Source: Chryseosolibacter sp036402115 (GTDB lineage Bacteria > Bacteroidota > Bacteroidia > Cytophagales > Cyclobacteriaceae). From it: a stretch of 64,000 nucleotides of DNA. The notes below the pieces were generated by a model that saw nothing but the letters and a program-made list of their open reading frames with translations, had not been told where the DNA came from and searched no databases. The stretch's first letter is position 1. Every line of letters begins with the position of its first letter. Positions 44,142-53,171 of the stretch are shown here, piece by piece. Location of the stretch: positions 1 to 64,000 of the forward strand of contig DASWTM010000051.1 in assembly GCA_036402115.1 (NCBI GenBank), written 5' to 3'. A program made the translations under genes and the position numbers.

Positions 44142-45959
44142 ATGAAAGAGCTCCGATACCTCAACAAATATCTCGTTAAGTACAAATGGCATTTGATTTT
44201 GGGGACGTTGTTCGTCATCATCTCGAACGTCTTTCAGATTGTTCCAGCGCAGCTCGTCCGCCTGGCTATCGATTTTGTTGTTGATAACATCAGGATGTAC
44301 CAGACGCTGGAAGGCACATCCACGCAAACTGACTTCTTCAAGATTTTTGCTTTTGGAATTCTTGTGAATGCAGCACTCATTTTAATCATGGCGTTGTTGC
44401 GCGGCCTCTTCCTGTATTTCGTGCGGCAAACATTGATTGTCATGTCGCGTCACATTGAGTATGACTTAAAGAATGAAGTATTCGAACACTACCAGTCGCT
44501 GCCGCTCAGCTTTTACCGCAGAAACAACACCGGTGATTTGATGAACCGAATTTCCGAAGATGTAAGCCGTGTTCGCATGTACCTCGGTCCTGCCATCATG
44601 TACGGCCTTACGCTCATCACACTTTTCCTGATGTTGATTCCCTACATGTTTCGCGTGAATGCAGAACTGACATGGTATGCGATCAGTCCGCTGCCGTTTC
44701 TTTCACTGAGTATTTTTCTGGTGAACAACAAAATGGAAAGACGCTCTGAGGAAATTCAGAAAAGTCAGTCGCGGTTATCAACGTTCGTGCAGGAAGCCTT
44801 TAGCGGAATACGGGTGCTGAAATCGTTTAATCGCGAACATGAATCCATATCGAAATTCGAACACGAGAGTGATCTGTATAAGCGACAGTCGATGAAGCTG
44901 ACAAAAGTACAATCGCTCTTCTATCCGCTGATCATGGCGTTGATTGGTATCAGTACCATTCTCACCGTTTATGCGGGCAGCGCGCTTGTCATTAAGGGAG
45001 CCGTGTCCTTTGGAACGGTAGCGGAATTTATCATCTACGTGAACTTGCTCACGTGGCCCGTCACTTCACTTGGATGGACAAGCAGTCTTGTTCAACGCGC
45101 TGAGGCATCGCAGAAACGAATCAATGAATTTTTAAAGACGAAGACAAATATTCTTTCGGAGAAAGACTTGGTGCGTGAAATTAAAGGAAAGATCGAATTT
45201 AAAAATGTAAGCTTCACCTATCCGGACACAGGCATCAAAGCATTGAAAGACATTTCCTTTATTGTTAATCCCGGTGAATCGCTTGCCATAATTGGCACTA
45301 CTGGCTCGGGGAAAAGCACGATCTCAAATCTGATCTCGCGGTTATACGATGTCCGTGAAGGTGAGATCCTGATTGATGAAATTCCAATAACGTATTATAA
45401 CCTGACATCCCTTCGCAGGCAGATTGGTTACGTTCCGCAGGATGTCTTTCTTTTCAGTGATACGATCTTTAACAACATAGGCTTTGGCATTGAACAACCC
45501 GATGAAGAAAAGATTTACCAGGCTGCCAAAGATGCTGACGTCTACGAAAACATTAAAGCATTCCCGCAAGGGTTTGAAACACGTGTGGGTGAACGGGGTA
45601 TCACCTTATCTGGTGGCCAGAAGCAGCGTGTTTCGATTGCGCGTGCGGTTGTGCGTGAGCCCAAAATTCTAATGCTTGACGATGCGCTGTCAGCAGTCGA
45701 TACAAAAACCGAGAACAATATTCTCAACAGTCTGAAGCGGATTATGAAAGGTCGCACGACTATCATCATATCGCATCGGGTATCATCCGCGAAACTCGCG
45801 CAACGCATCATTGTTCTCTCGGACGGCAAAATTATTCAGGCCGGAACGCACGATCAGTTGATCGGTCTCGAAGGTATGTACAGAGATCTGTACGAAAAGC
45901 AGATGCAGATGGATGAAGAAACAAACACCAATAACCAAATCACAAATTCCAAGAGTTAA
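44142..45959 (+). CDS. ABC exporter half-transporter with degenerate catalytic site
   Basis: This 605-aa protein fuses six membrane helices (about 1-310) to an ATPase domain. I chose the ATG at 44142; the frame's ATG at 44079 adds 21 arginine-rich residues. The Walker A is IIGTTGSGKS and the signature is LSGGQKQR. Walker B ends LMLDDALSAVD, with Asp514 in place of the catalytic Glu, the mark of the degenerate half in heterodimeric exporters of the BmrC/TM287 kind. Its likely partner is the half at 46777-48552. The last residues, TNTNNQITNSKS, are encoded inside a heptamer-word repeat. Confidence 0.92.
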   Translation: MKELRYLNKYLVKYKWHLILGTLFVIISNVFQIVPAQLVRLAIDFVVDNIRMYQTLEGTSTQTDFFKIFAFGILVNAALILIMALLRGLFLYFVRQTLIVMSRHIEYDLKNEVFEHYQSLPLSFYRRNNTGDLMNRISEDVSRVRMYLGPAIMYGLTLITLFLMLIPYMFRVNAELTWYAISPLPFLSLSIFLVNNKMERRSEEIQKSQSRLSTFVQEAFSGIRVLKSFNREHESISKFEHESDLYKRQSMKLTKVQSLFYPLIMALIGISTILTVYAGSALVIKGAVSFGTVAEFIIYVNLLTWPVTSLGWTSSLVQRAEASQKRINEFLKTKTNILSEKDLVREIKGKIEFKNVSFTYPDTGIKALKDISFIVNPGESLAIIGTTGSGKSTISNLISRLYDVREGEILIDEIPITYYNLTSLRRQIGYVPQDVFLFSDTIFNNIGFGIEQPDEEKIYQAAKDADVYENIKAFPQGFETRVGERGITLSGGQKQRVSIARAVVREPKILMLDDALSAVDTKTENNILNSLKRIMKGRTTIIISHRVSSAKLAQRIIVLSDGKIIQAGTHDQLIGLEGMYRDLYEKQMQMDEETNTNNQITNSKS

Positions 45960-46032
45960 CGGACCATATTCTAAAAGCAAATTCCAATATCTTGGGTTTG
46001 AGATTTGGAACTGGAAACTTGTAACTTAGAAA
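45926..46032. repeat. Heptamer-word inverted element overlapping two stop regions, locus 9
   Basis: The left arm (45926-45953) has four 7-bp words such as AACCAAA, lying inside the last codons of the ABC gene. The right arm (45991-46032) has six, such as TTGGAAC, running over the stop of the convergent barrel gene. The arms are inverted and 37 bp apart. Confidence 0.7.
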
Positions 46033-46598
46033 TTATACCTCACCCCAACGCCACTCAATCCTCTCAATATCCCAGGGCGGTCCACAATTTCAATCATGAG
46101 ACTAAACTCGCCAAAGATGGTCAGTGGCACGTCTTCGAAGGTGTACTCCATTCCCAAAATCCCTTCTGGCCCAAAGTCGAAGTCGGTTCGCACGTAGCGG
46201 CCCGGAATTCCGTTGTCACGATAGCGGTACTCGACATTCCCAATCTTTGCAACTCCACCGACTCCCCAGTACCAATCGAGCTCGCCCATCATCCCTTCGA
46301 TAGGGATATCATTGTGTAGTAAATACCGTCCCTGAAAATATAGGGCACTTCTCACGCGATGTGATTCATAATCGTAGCCTTCGAAGCGATCAAAGTCATT
46401 AAAGAATTTTTGATAGTAATGATCATACCAACCATTGGTCAGCGTTCCCAACCCAAACTCGACTGCATTATTCCTCGGCAGATACTTTTTGTATGTGATT
46501 CCCATCGGGGCCCCAAGCCGAATGCCAATTCCTCGGTCTTGTGCGAATGAGCCGAAACCAACAAAAAGTAAAAGGCATGCTACAATCAACTTCTTCAT
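46026..46598 (-). CDS. Outer-membrane beta-barrel protein (small)
   Basis: This 190-aa protein has a signal peptide ending FGSFAQ (residue 20). The rest alternates polar and non-polar residues in strands, and it ends with an aromatic residue (RYNF), as outer-membrane barrels do. Eight strands would fit. No specific family is recognised. It sits between the two convergent ABC half-exporter genes. Confidence 0.75.
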   Translation of the reverse strand: MKKLIVACLLLFVGFGSFAQDRGIGIRLGAPMGITYKKYLPRNNAVEFGLGTLTNGWYDHYYQKFFNDFDRFEGYDYESHRVRSALYFQGRYLLHNDIPIEGMMGELDWYWGVGGVAKIGNVEYRYRDNGIPGRYVRTDFDFGPEGILGMEYTFEDVPLTIFGEFSLMIEIVDRPGILRGLSGVGVRYNF

Positions 46599-46776
46599 AA
46601 ACCTATTTTTACACCTCTCAAACGAGCAGGAGTCTACCCCTGTTGGGTCTGTGCCGTTGGTTGACAGATCTGCACGTTATCTTGAGGAATAGCCCGTCAA
46701 AAGATGTACCGCAGGACAACACTGCGTTCAAGAAGGTGCGATCCAGAGTCGCCTTGCACTGCTTTGAACCGAACCG

Positions 46777-48552
46777 CTATCCTACAAACTCCTTAAACTG
46801 CATTTTATAGAGTTGTGAGTAAAATCCCTCACTATTGAGCAACTCATCGTGGCTCCCGGCTTCTTTGATTTGCCCGTGGTCGAGTACTATAATCTTATCG
46901 GCTTTCTGAATGGTTGACAAACGGTGAGCAATGACAATGGCAGTTCTTCCCCGCATCATCTTCGCAATCGCACTTTGAATCATTTCTTCGGTTTCACTAT
47001 CGACAGATGACGTTGCTTCGTCAAGCACCAGAATCTTCGGATCGTAAACCATCGCGCGAATAAATGAAATGAGTTGCCGCTGACCTACGGAAAGCGTGGA
47101 GCCTCGCTCCATCACATTATAGTTGAGCTTTCCAGGAAGGCGTTCGATAAATTTTCGCGCGCCAACGAGATCGGCTGCATGCCATACCATTTCTTCAGTT
47201 ACGTCTGGATTGCCGAGCGTTATGTTGTTAAAAATTGTATCGGAAAAAAGGAATACATCCTGGAGAACGACACCAATATTCGTCCGCAGGTGCCCAAGGT
47301 CATACTCTTTGATATCGACACCATCAACTTTTATCGACCCCTTATTGATTTCGTAAAAACGGTTCAAGAGATTTATGATCGATGATTTGCCTGCGCCCGT
47401 AGCTCCCACTAAAGCGATCGTTTCGCCCTGGCGGATGGAGAGGCTAACATCCTTCAGGACATACTCTTCATCATTGTAGGCGAACCACACATTCTGAAAT
47501 CCGACTTCACCCTTAATGACTTCGGGCTTATAGGAGCCGTTCTTTTGCACGTGTTCCTGGTCATCAAGCAGATTCAAAATCCTGGATGTACTCACAATAC
47601 CCATCTGCAGCGTGTTGTACCGGTCCGCAATCATGCGAATCGGACGGAAGAACATCTGGATATACATGATGAAGGCGATCAACTTTCCAACCGTAATTCC
47701 TGTTTCCTCAACATTGATAATGCCTTTGGCCCCATACCAAACGAGCAAACCAATTCCCGCGGCAGCAATAATTTCTGCTACGGGAAAATAAACAGAGTAG
47801 TACAGCACCGAGCGCATGTTTGCCTGCTTGTGCTCTTCGTTGATCTGACGAAATTTTTCAAATTCTCTTTTTTCAGAACCGAAAATCTGCACGACATTCA
47901 TTCCCGTGAGGTGTTCCTGTACAAATGTGTTAAGGTTCGCCACTGCATTCCGCACATCATTGAAGGCGACTTTAATTTTTTCTTTGAAGATGTAGGTACT
48001 GATCAGCAGCAACGGGATAGTCGACAAACTAAGCAATGCCAACCTCCAGTCCTGATAAAACATAAATCCCAAAATGAAAATAATTTGCAAAAGATCACCT
48101 GCCATCGCAGCGAGGCCTTCACTGAATACATCAGCGAGTGTCTCTACATCCGAAATGGATCGCGTGACCAATCTTCCAATGGGTGTTTTGTCAAAGAACC
48201 TTAAGCGAAGATTTACAATGTGCTGATAGAGTTTTGTTCGAATGTCGCGGATCACTTGCTGACCGATCCAGCCAGACAAATAGGTGTGAACATACTGAGC
48301 GATAGACTGAAACACGAGAAGCGCCATGAGCAAGATCATCATGTTGACCATCGCCTGGTAGTTTCCTTCGGCCACATCGTGATCAAGCGTGTATTGAATT
48401 AAATACGGACGAAGTGGCGTTAGAATCCCAAGCAGGATGGTAAGACCAACGATGCTGACAAATCGCCATTTGTACGGAGTTACAAATCGCATCAGGCGAC
48501 TCAGCACTGACCAATCGATAATGTTACCACTACTTACTTTTTCTTTCTCCAC
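46777..48552 (-). CDS. ABC exporter half-transporter, catalytic half
   Basis: This 591-aa protein has six membrane helices (about 25-330) and an ATPase domain with Walker A LVGATGAGKS. Walker B VLDEATSSVD carries the catalytic Glu512. The signature motif is LSVGQRQ rather than LSGGQ, which is what the catalytic half of BmrD/TM288-type heterodimers shows. It therefore complements the degenerate half at 44142. The gene lies 2 bp after the truA stop, so it may be cotranscribed with truA. Confidence 0.92.
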   Translation of the reverse strand: MEKEKVSSGNIIDWSVLSRLMRFVTPYKWRFVSIVGLTILLGILTPLRPYLIQYTLDHDVAEGNYQAMVNMMILLMALLVFQSIAQYVHTYLSGWIGQQVIRDIRTKLYQHIVNLRLRFFDKTPIGRLVTRSISDVETLADVFSEGLAAMAGDLLQIIFILGFMFYQDWRLALLSLSTIPLLLISTYIFKEKIKVAFNDVRNAVANLNTFVQEHLTGMNVVQIFGSEKREFEKFRQINEEHKQANMRSVLYYSVYFPVAEIIAAAGIGLLVWYGAKGIINVEETGITVGKLIAFIMYIQMFFRPIRMIADRYNTLQMGIVSTSRILNLLDDQEHVQKNGSYKPEVIKGEVGFQNVWFAYNDEEYVLKDVSLSIRQGETIALVGATGAGKSSIINLLNRFYEINKGSIKVDGVDIKEYDLGHLRTNIGVVLQDVFLFSDTIFNNITLGNPDVTEEMVWHAADLVGARKFIERLPGKLNYNVMERGSTLSVGQRQLISFIRAMVYDPKILVLDEATSSVDSETEEMIQSAIAKMMRGRTAIVIAHRLSTIQKADKIIVLDHGQIKEAGSHDELLNSEGFYSQLYKMQFKEFVG

Positions 48553-48554
48553 AC

Positions 48555-49304
48555 TTATTGTTTTAAAAATACACTTGCCGGGTATTTCACCTTCATAAGA
48601 TACAACCCGTAAGGAGGTACATTAGCACCGGCCTTTTTCCTGTCGCGACTGCGGACTATGTGCTGAAACTCCTTTATCGAAATTTTGTTCGTTCCTACAT
48701 CGAGCAAGGTCCCAACAATTGCGCGCACCATGCCGCGAAGAAAGCGATTTGCCGTGATATAAAAATGAAGACGGTTATCGATTTCCTTCCACTCCGCCCG
48801 CTTAATGTCGCATCGGAAGTGATTGACATCCGTTTTCACTTTGCTAAAACTCTCGAAATCATGTTCACCCAGCAATAACGCAGCCGCCTGGTTCATGGTT
48901 TGGACATCCACATCTTTAAAATAATGCCACGCCAGACCTTCCAGGAATGGATTCTTAGTTCGCGTGATTTCATATCGATAGCTTCTCTCCACAGCATCAT
49001 AGCGCGCACTCGCATCGTGCTTGACCTTCCGGATGGAATGAATGGCAATGTCCTTCGGAAGAAACGAATTCAACTTCTGAATGTACAGCGACTCATCGAA
49101 CGTCTTTTCAATATCACAATGAAAGAATTGTTGCTCGCAATGAACGCCTGTATCCGTGCGGCCACTTCCTACGATCTCGATAGGCTCCCGAAAGAGTTTC
49201 GACATCGCTTCCTCGACAACTGTCTGGACACCCGTGGCATTCAGCTGGGATTGCCAGCCGTTGTAATGAGTACCGTTGTAGCTGATTTCGAAGAAGTAGC
49301 GCAA
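48555..49304 (-). CDS. truA: tRNA pseudouridine(38-40) synthase
   Basis: This 249-aa enzyme converts uridines 38-40 of the tRNA anticodon arm to pseudouridine. The catalytic Asp51 lies in GSGRTDTGVH. The family's YNGTHYNGWQ N-terminus and the C-terminal FLRGMVRAIVG are present. The standard length suggests an intact gene. The ABC exporter gene begins 2 bp after its stop. Confidence 0.96.
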   Translation of the reverse strand: MRYFFEISYNGTHYNGWQSQLNATGVQTVVEEAMSKLFREPIEIVGSGRTDTGVHCEQQFFHCDIEKTFDESLYIQKLNSFLPKDIAIHSIRKVKHDASARYDAVERSYRYEITRTKNPFLEGLAWHYFKDVDVQTMNQAAALLLGEHDFESFSKVKTDVNHFRCDIKRAEWKEIDNRLHFYITANRFLRGMVRAIVGTLLDVGTNKISIKEFQHIVRSRDRKKAGANVPPYGLYLMKVKYPASVFLKQ

Positions 49305-49310
49305 GGGGTT

Positions 49311-49412
49311 ATTTTAAATTTGACATTTTAAATTTGAAATTTAAAGGCAGGCGTTGGATTAACAGTGATTGCATAGAGACAGAACTTCAATTTCAAATTT
49401 AAAAATTAAAAC
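49311..49412. repeat. Heptamer-word inverted element, locus 10
   Basis: The left arm (49311-49345) has five 7-bp words such as ATTTTAA and ATTTGAA. The right arm (49385-49412) has four such as TTCAAAT. The arms face each other 39 bp apart and fill almost the whole gap from the truA start to the thiolase stop, the right arm ending 2 bp short of that stop. Confidence 0.75.
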
Positions 49413-49414
49413 GA

Positions 49415-50608
49415 TTAGACGTTCTCGTAGATAATAGCCGCTCCTTGTCCCACTCCAATACACATCGTTGCAAGACCATACTTCACGTTTCGTCTTTTCA
49501 TCTCATGAAGAAGTGTTGCACTGATTCTTACCCCGCTGCAACCCAGGGGATGTCCCAAAGCAATAGACCCACCGTTGACGTTCACAATTTCCGGATTCAG
49601 TTCAAGTTCCTGCATGCATGCCAGCGATTGCGAGGCAAATGCTTCATTCAATTCAACAAGTCCTACGTCCTGCATCTTTAGTCCAGCACGTTGCAGTGCC
49701 TTTTGCGTTGCCGGAACGGGACCAACACCCATGTAAGCAGGATCAACACCAGCAACTGCCATTGAGACCACACGCGCCATTGGTTTCAGATTTCGCTCGC
49801 GAAGCAAATTTTCGCTTACCATCAAACTTGCGGCTGCACCATCGTTAATCCCTGAGGAATTTCCAGCGGTGACGGATCCCCCTTCTTTGAATGCGGCTTT
49901 TAATGAGGCAAGTTTTTCCAGCGTACTCTCTCGTGGTTGTTCGTCCTTATCAACAACAATGGAATCTTTTCCCTTCTGTACGGTGATTGCCGTCAGCTCA
50001 TTTTTGAATTTCCCTTCTGCGAAAGCTTTCTGGTATTTCGACTGTGATGCCAGCGCAAACTCATCTTGCTTCGCGCGGCTCACGTTCCATTTTTCGGCAA
50101 CATTCTCGGCAGTTTCGCCCATGCTAAAGGGATGGTAGAGTTTTGACAACTTCGAATTCAGGAAACGCCATCCGATGGTAGTATCGTAGATCTCGGGTTT
50201 GCGCGAGAAGGCCTCGTCACTCTTTGCCATGACGAAAGGTGCGCGGCTCATACTTTCGACACCCCCGGCAATATAAGCGTTGCCGTTGTTTGTCATTATT
50301 CCTTTGGACGCATCCATAATCGCCTGTAGCCCGGAAGCACACAGCCTATTTACGGTGACGCCACCAATTTCCTGCGGAAGCCCGGCCAACAACAACGCCA
50401 TACGTGCGACATTGCGATTATCTTCCCCTGCCTGGTTAGCCGCGCCAAAAACAACGTCTTCGAGCAGCGCCCAGTCAAAGCCTTTGTTCCGTTCCACGAG
50501 CGATTTAATGACTTGTGCTGCAAGATCATCAGGGCGAACACTCGACAATGCACCCGCGTACTTACCGATCGGGGTACGAACAATATCAATAACGAAAGCC
50601 GAACTCAT
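49415..50608 (-). CDS. Acetyl-CoA acyltransferase (thiolase)
   Basis: A 397-aa thiolase that condenses or cleaves acyl-CoA with CoA. The nucleophile is Cys90 in NRLCASGLQAI. The catalytic His lies in GGSIALGHPLGCSG and the second Cys in TMCIGVGQGAA. The sequence is closest in flavour to degradative 3-ketoacyl-CoA thiolases (FadA/PcaF type). It stands alone, not beside a FadB-like gene, so the precise pathway is open. Confidence 0.95.
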   Translation of the reverse strand: MSSAFVIDIVRTPIGKYAGALSSVRPDDLAAQVIKSLVERNKGFDWALLEDVVFGAANQAGEDNRNVARMALLLAGLPQEIGGVTVNRLCASGLQAIMDASKGIMTNNGNAYIAGGVESMSRAPFVMAKSDEAFSRKPEIYDTTIGWRFLNSKLSKLYHPFSMGETAENVAEKWNVSRAKQDEFALASQSKYQKAFAEGKFKNELTAITVQKGKDSIVVDKDEQPRESTLEKLASLKAAFKEGGSVTAGNSSGINDGAAASLMVSENLLRERNLKPMARVVSMAVAGVDPAYMGVGPVPATQKALQRAGLKMQDVGLVELNEAFASQSLACMQELELNPEIVNVNGGSIALGHPLGCSGVRISATLLHEMKRRNVKYGLATMCIGVGQGAAIIYENV

Positions 50609-50710
50609 AAATGGTTTATTCTAAATGGCGTGAAGATTCAATCAAATCCTTAGTTTTGCGCCACGCGTTTCGCAAATCGAAGCAAAGCGGCAAGTTAAAT
50701 TAACACCAAC

Positions 50711-51175
50711 ATGTGGCAAAGAATTCAAACTCTATTTCTGGTTATCGCAATCATTAGTTTGCTGGTTTCTATATTTCTGCCGATCTGGGTTTTCCAGGAC
50801 GGAGCAGGCCAGTCACACCAATTATATGCACTGCACTACACCGTTAAAGGAGGCGAAAATACAACTACGCAATATTTTCCATATGGGCTCACTGCGATGT
50901 TGGCAGTGGCCGCCATCACGATTGCATTTATTGAAATTGGAAAGTATAAGAACCGGATGCTTCAGATGAAGCTGGGAGCTCTGAATTCCCTCTTTATGGC
51001 TGGAACAATTGCCGCTGCTGTAATCTTTTCCAACCAGTTTACAAAAGAATTCCAGGGTGGAGTGTATGGGCTTGGCCTGTGGTTGCCCGGCATCGCAGTG
51101 GTTTGCAATCTTCTTGCAAATCGCTTCATCAGACGTGATGAAAAAATCGTCCGTGACTCCGATCGGCTTCGCTGA
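50711..51175 (+). CDS. DUF4293 membrane protein
   Basis: A 154-aa protein of four predicted membrane helices (about 8-28, 57-76, 85-112, 117-138). It begins MWQRIQTLFLVIAIISL, the characteristic start of DUF4293, a family restricted to Bacteroidota with no known function. The gene is divergent from the thiolase gene with 102 bp between. Its stop abuts the convergent neighbour's stop with no gap. Confidence 0.88.
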   Translation: MWQRIQTLFLVIAIISLLVSIFLPIWVFQDGAGQSHQLYALHYTVKGGENTTTQYFPYGLTAMLAVAAITIAFIEIGKYKNRMLQMKLGALNSLFMAGTIAAAVIFSNQFTKEFQGGVYGLGLWLPGIAVVCNLLANRFIRRDEKIVRDSDRLR

Positions 51176-51895
51176 TCAGAATTTCAATATCAAGAAAATT
51201 ACTGCTGGCGAATTGAGCTGAAATCGCTTTGATTTTTGGCTTTCAGTTTCGTCCTGCGTTCTCCTTACCGTGCGCGGTTGACCGGTCACTGGATCAAACA
51301 CTGTCTCAAAAAACACTTGTTTCTGAGTATTGTCGGTTTTTGTCCATTTGAAGTAAAAATTCGCCTCAGTACCAATCAGGATTTTTTCATGTAACTGATA
51401 GTTCAACGTAAAACGAGGCCCGAAGCCCCCGGATAACGTTGTGTTTGAAGTCTCTGAGACAAGATCTGACTGCGTTTTTTCTTCCGTTTTAGTTTCTGAT
51501 CGCTGCCGATCGAATAACACGTCCGCTCCCAGACTGAATATTACTTTTGGAGCCAGCCGCGATTTTTTCTCGTAACCCATCCTGATGAAAACGTCATTCA
51601 GAGTGACCGTTCTATCTACAAACTGATCTCCATCATTCGACTGGTTGAAATTGTAGCCTAAGCCCATGGTGAAGCCCGCACCTGTCTGTAGTGAATTAAC
51701 CGACCAGGTGAGCAAATACGGATTATTAAGGACCGAGTTGGTGTTACTGAAGTTAAAGACTTGTCGAATTAGCTGATTCGCTTGCAACCCGATGTAGTGC
51801 TCTGACTTCTTGGATGTAGAGGATTCCTCCTGGGCGTAGGTCTCGAAGGCCAAAAGCTGACTCATCAGGATGAGCCCAACAATATATTTGCGCAT
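51176..51895 (-). CDS. Exported beta-rich protein, probably outer membrane
   Basis: This 239-aa protein has a signal peptide ending FETYAQ (residue 21). It is rich in alternating strand-like segments and ends with a phenylalanine (ILKF), as outer-membrane barrels do. A low-complexity KTEEKTQSD stretch lies near the middle. No named family is recognised. Its ATG lies directly on the stop of the upstream peroxidase gene (TAAATG), so the two are one operon. Confidence 0.7.
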   Translation of the reverse strand: MRKYIVGLILMSQLLAFETYAQEESSTSKKSEHYIGLQANQLIRQVFNFSNTNSVLNNPYLLTWSVNSLQTGAGFTMGLGYNFNQSNDGDQFVDRTVTLNDVFIRMGYEKKSRLAPKVIFSLGADVLFDRQRSETKTEEKTQSDLVSETSNTTLSGGFGPRFTLNYQLHEKILIGTEANFYFKWTKTDNTQKQVFFETVFDPVTGQPRTVRRTQDETESQKSKRFQLNSPAVIFLILKF

Positions 51896-52987
51896 TTATT
51901 GGATTTTAAAGGGATCAGAAAATTTGCGGTCAGTAATCATTTTATGATCCGTCAGCGTATGGAGGAATGCAATGATCGCAGCCCTGTCGCCATCGGGTAT
52001 GTGCATCACTCGCGGAGATCCGTTGGGAGTTTTTAAACGTGGATCGAGGTTCGGATGGTCTTGAATTCCACTGCTGTAATGTTCCATCACCTCGTCAAGT
52101 GTTTTAAATCTGCCATCGTGCATGTAAGGTGCAGTGAGAACAACATTGCGCAATGAAGGAATTTTAAATCTTCCGTTGTCAAAGGATTGTTTCGTTACCT
52201 CACCGAGGCCATTGTCAAGATAGGTTTGCTCCAGGCCGATGTTGGCAAATGTTCCCGCCATGATGTATCCGTGCGGGCTCTCGATTTGGTGGCAGCTATT
52301 GCAGTCGTACGTGGAAGTGAAAAGTTCGCGACCTTTCTGCTCAAGCGCTGCCAATGGAATATTCTGACGCTGCGCCACATCAAACTTCGTTTCCTCTGAG
52401 GTTATGCTCCTGATAAAGGAACTAATGGCAAGCGCAATTCGCTCTTCAGTAACATTCTTATCGCCAAATGCCTTTTCAAAAAGCGTCTCATAGTAGGGTA
52501 CGCGCGCCAGCTTTTCTTCAAGTTGAGTTAAGTCAGAGAAGCCCATTTCGACATGGTTAAGAATAGGTTTCATCACCATCGTCTGCAGGTCATGTTCACG
52601 TCCGTCCCAAAACAAATTCGTGGGGAAGAAACCCGGCATCGGGTCGATGACAATTGAATCCTTACCAAACCCAGCCACAATATTTTGAATGGGCATTGAG
52701 TTGCGTGACGTCAGCTTTCGCTCGAAGCCTTCGCTGAACCGAACGTTGTCTGAGAATGCAAGATTTTGCTTGTGACAGCTCGCACACGCGACAGAATTAT
52801 TGAGTGAAAGTTTTCGATCGTAAAACAAAACTCGCCCAAGCGTAGGGATGTGCGTGCCGGTGCTGTACACGTCAGGCGTTTTTGGCAGATCTACAACAAG
52901 CGTCTGAAGGTGGGTTTCTTCGGAGGTGCAGGAAACTCCGGCAAGTGCAATTCCCGCGAATACTGAAAGGATGTAATTTGTCTTCAT
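51896..52987 (-). CDS. Di-heme cytochrome c peroxidase family lipoprotein
   Basis: I chose the ATG at 52987 (363 aa). It opens a lipoprotein signal with Cys20, while the longer frame to 53152 adds 55 residues of non-signal character. Two heme c sites are seen: CASCH at residues 68-72 and CNSCH at 229-233, matching bacterial peroxidases and MauG-like enzymes. The RDGREHDLQTM-like FWDGREHDL is conserved. It would reduce hydrogen peroxide, or oxidise a substrate, in the periplasm. It is divergent from htpG. Confidence 0.9.
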   Translation of the reverse strand: MKTNYILSVFAGIALAGVSCTSEETHLQTLVVDLPKTPDVYSTGTHIPTLGRVLFYDRKLSLNNSVACASCHKQNLAFSDNVRFSEGFERKLTSRNSMPIQNIVAGFGKDSIVIDPMPGFFPTNLFWDGREHDLQTMVMKPILNHVEMGFSDLTQLEEKLARVPYYETLFEKAFGDKNVTEERIALAISSFIRSITSEETKFDVAQRQNIPLAALEQKGRELFTSTYDCNSCHQIESPHGYIMAGTFANIGLEQTYLDNGLGEVTKQSFDNGRFKIPSLRNVVLTAPYMHDGRFKTLDEVMEHYSSGIQDHPNLDPRLKTPNGSPRVMHIPDGDRAAIIAFLHTLTDHKMITDRKFSDPFKIQ

Positions 52988-53171
52988 GGGTCTTTGGTCG
53001 GTTGCTTTTATTTTGACACGAGCTAGTTCAAAAACGTTGCAAGCGGGCGGATATTTCGAATGTACAAAAAAGTCTGGTGCGAGAAAATCTGTCATCCTGT
53101 CACTTGGGGTAGTATGGAATAGTATTTGAAACACCGGTCGCACACAATCCAACGACTAAAATTTTCAAGAT

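Noticed and set aside
47545..48204. 219-codon frame antisense to the ABC exporter gene
   Set aside because: Fully inside a well-supported ABC transporter gene; composition is non-protein-like.
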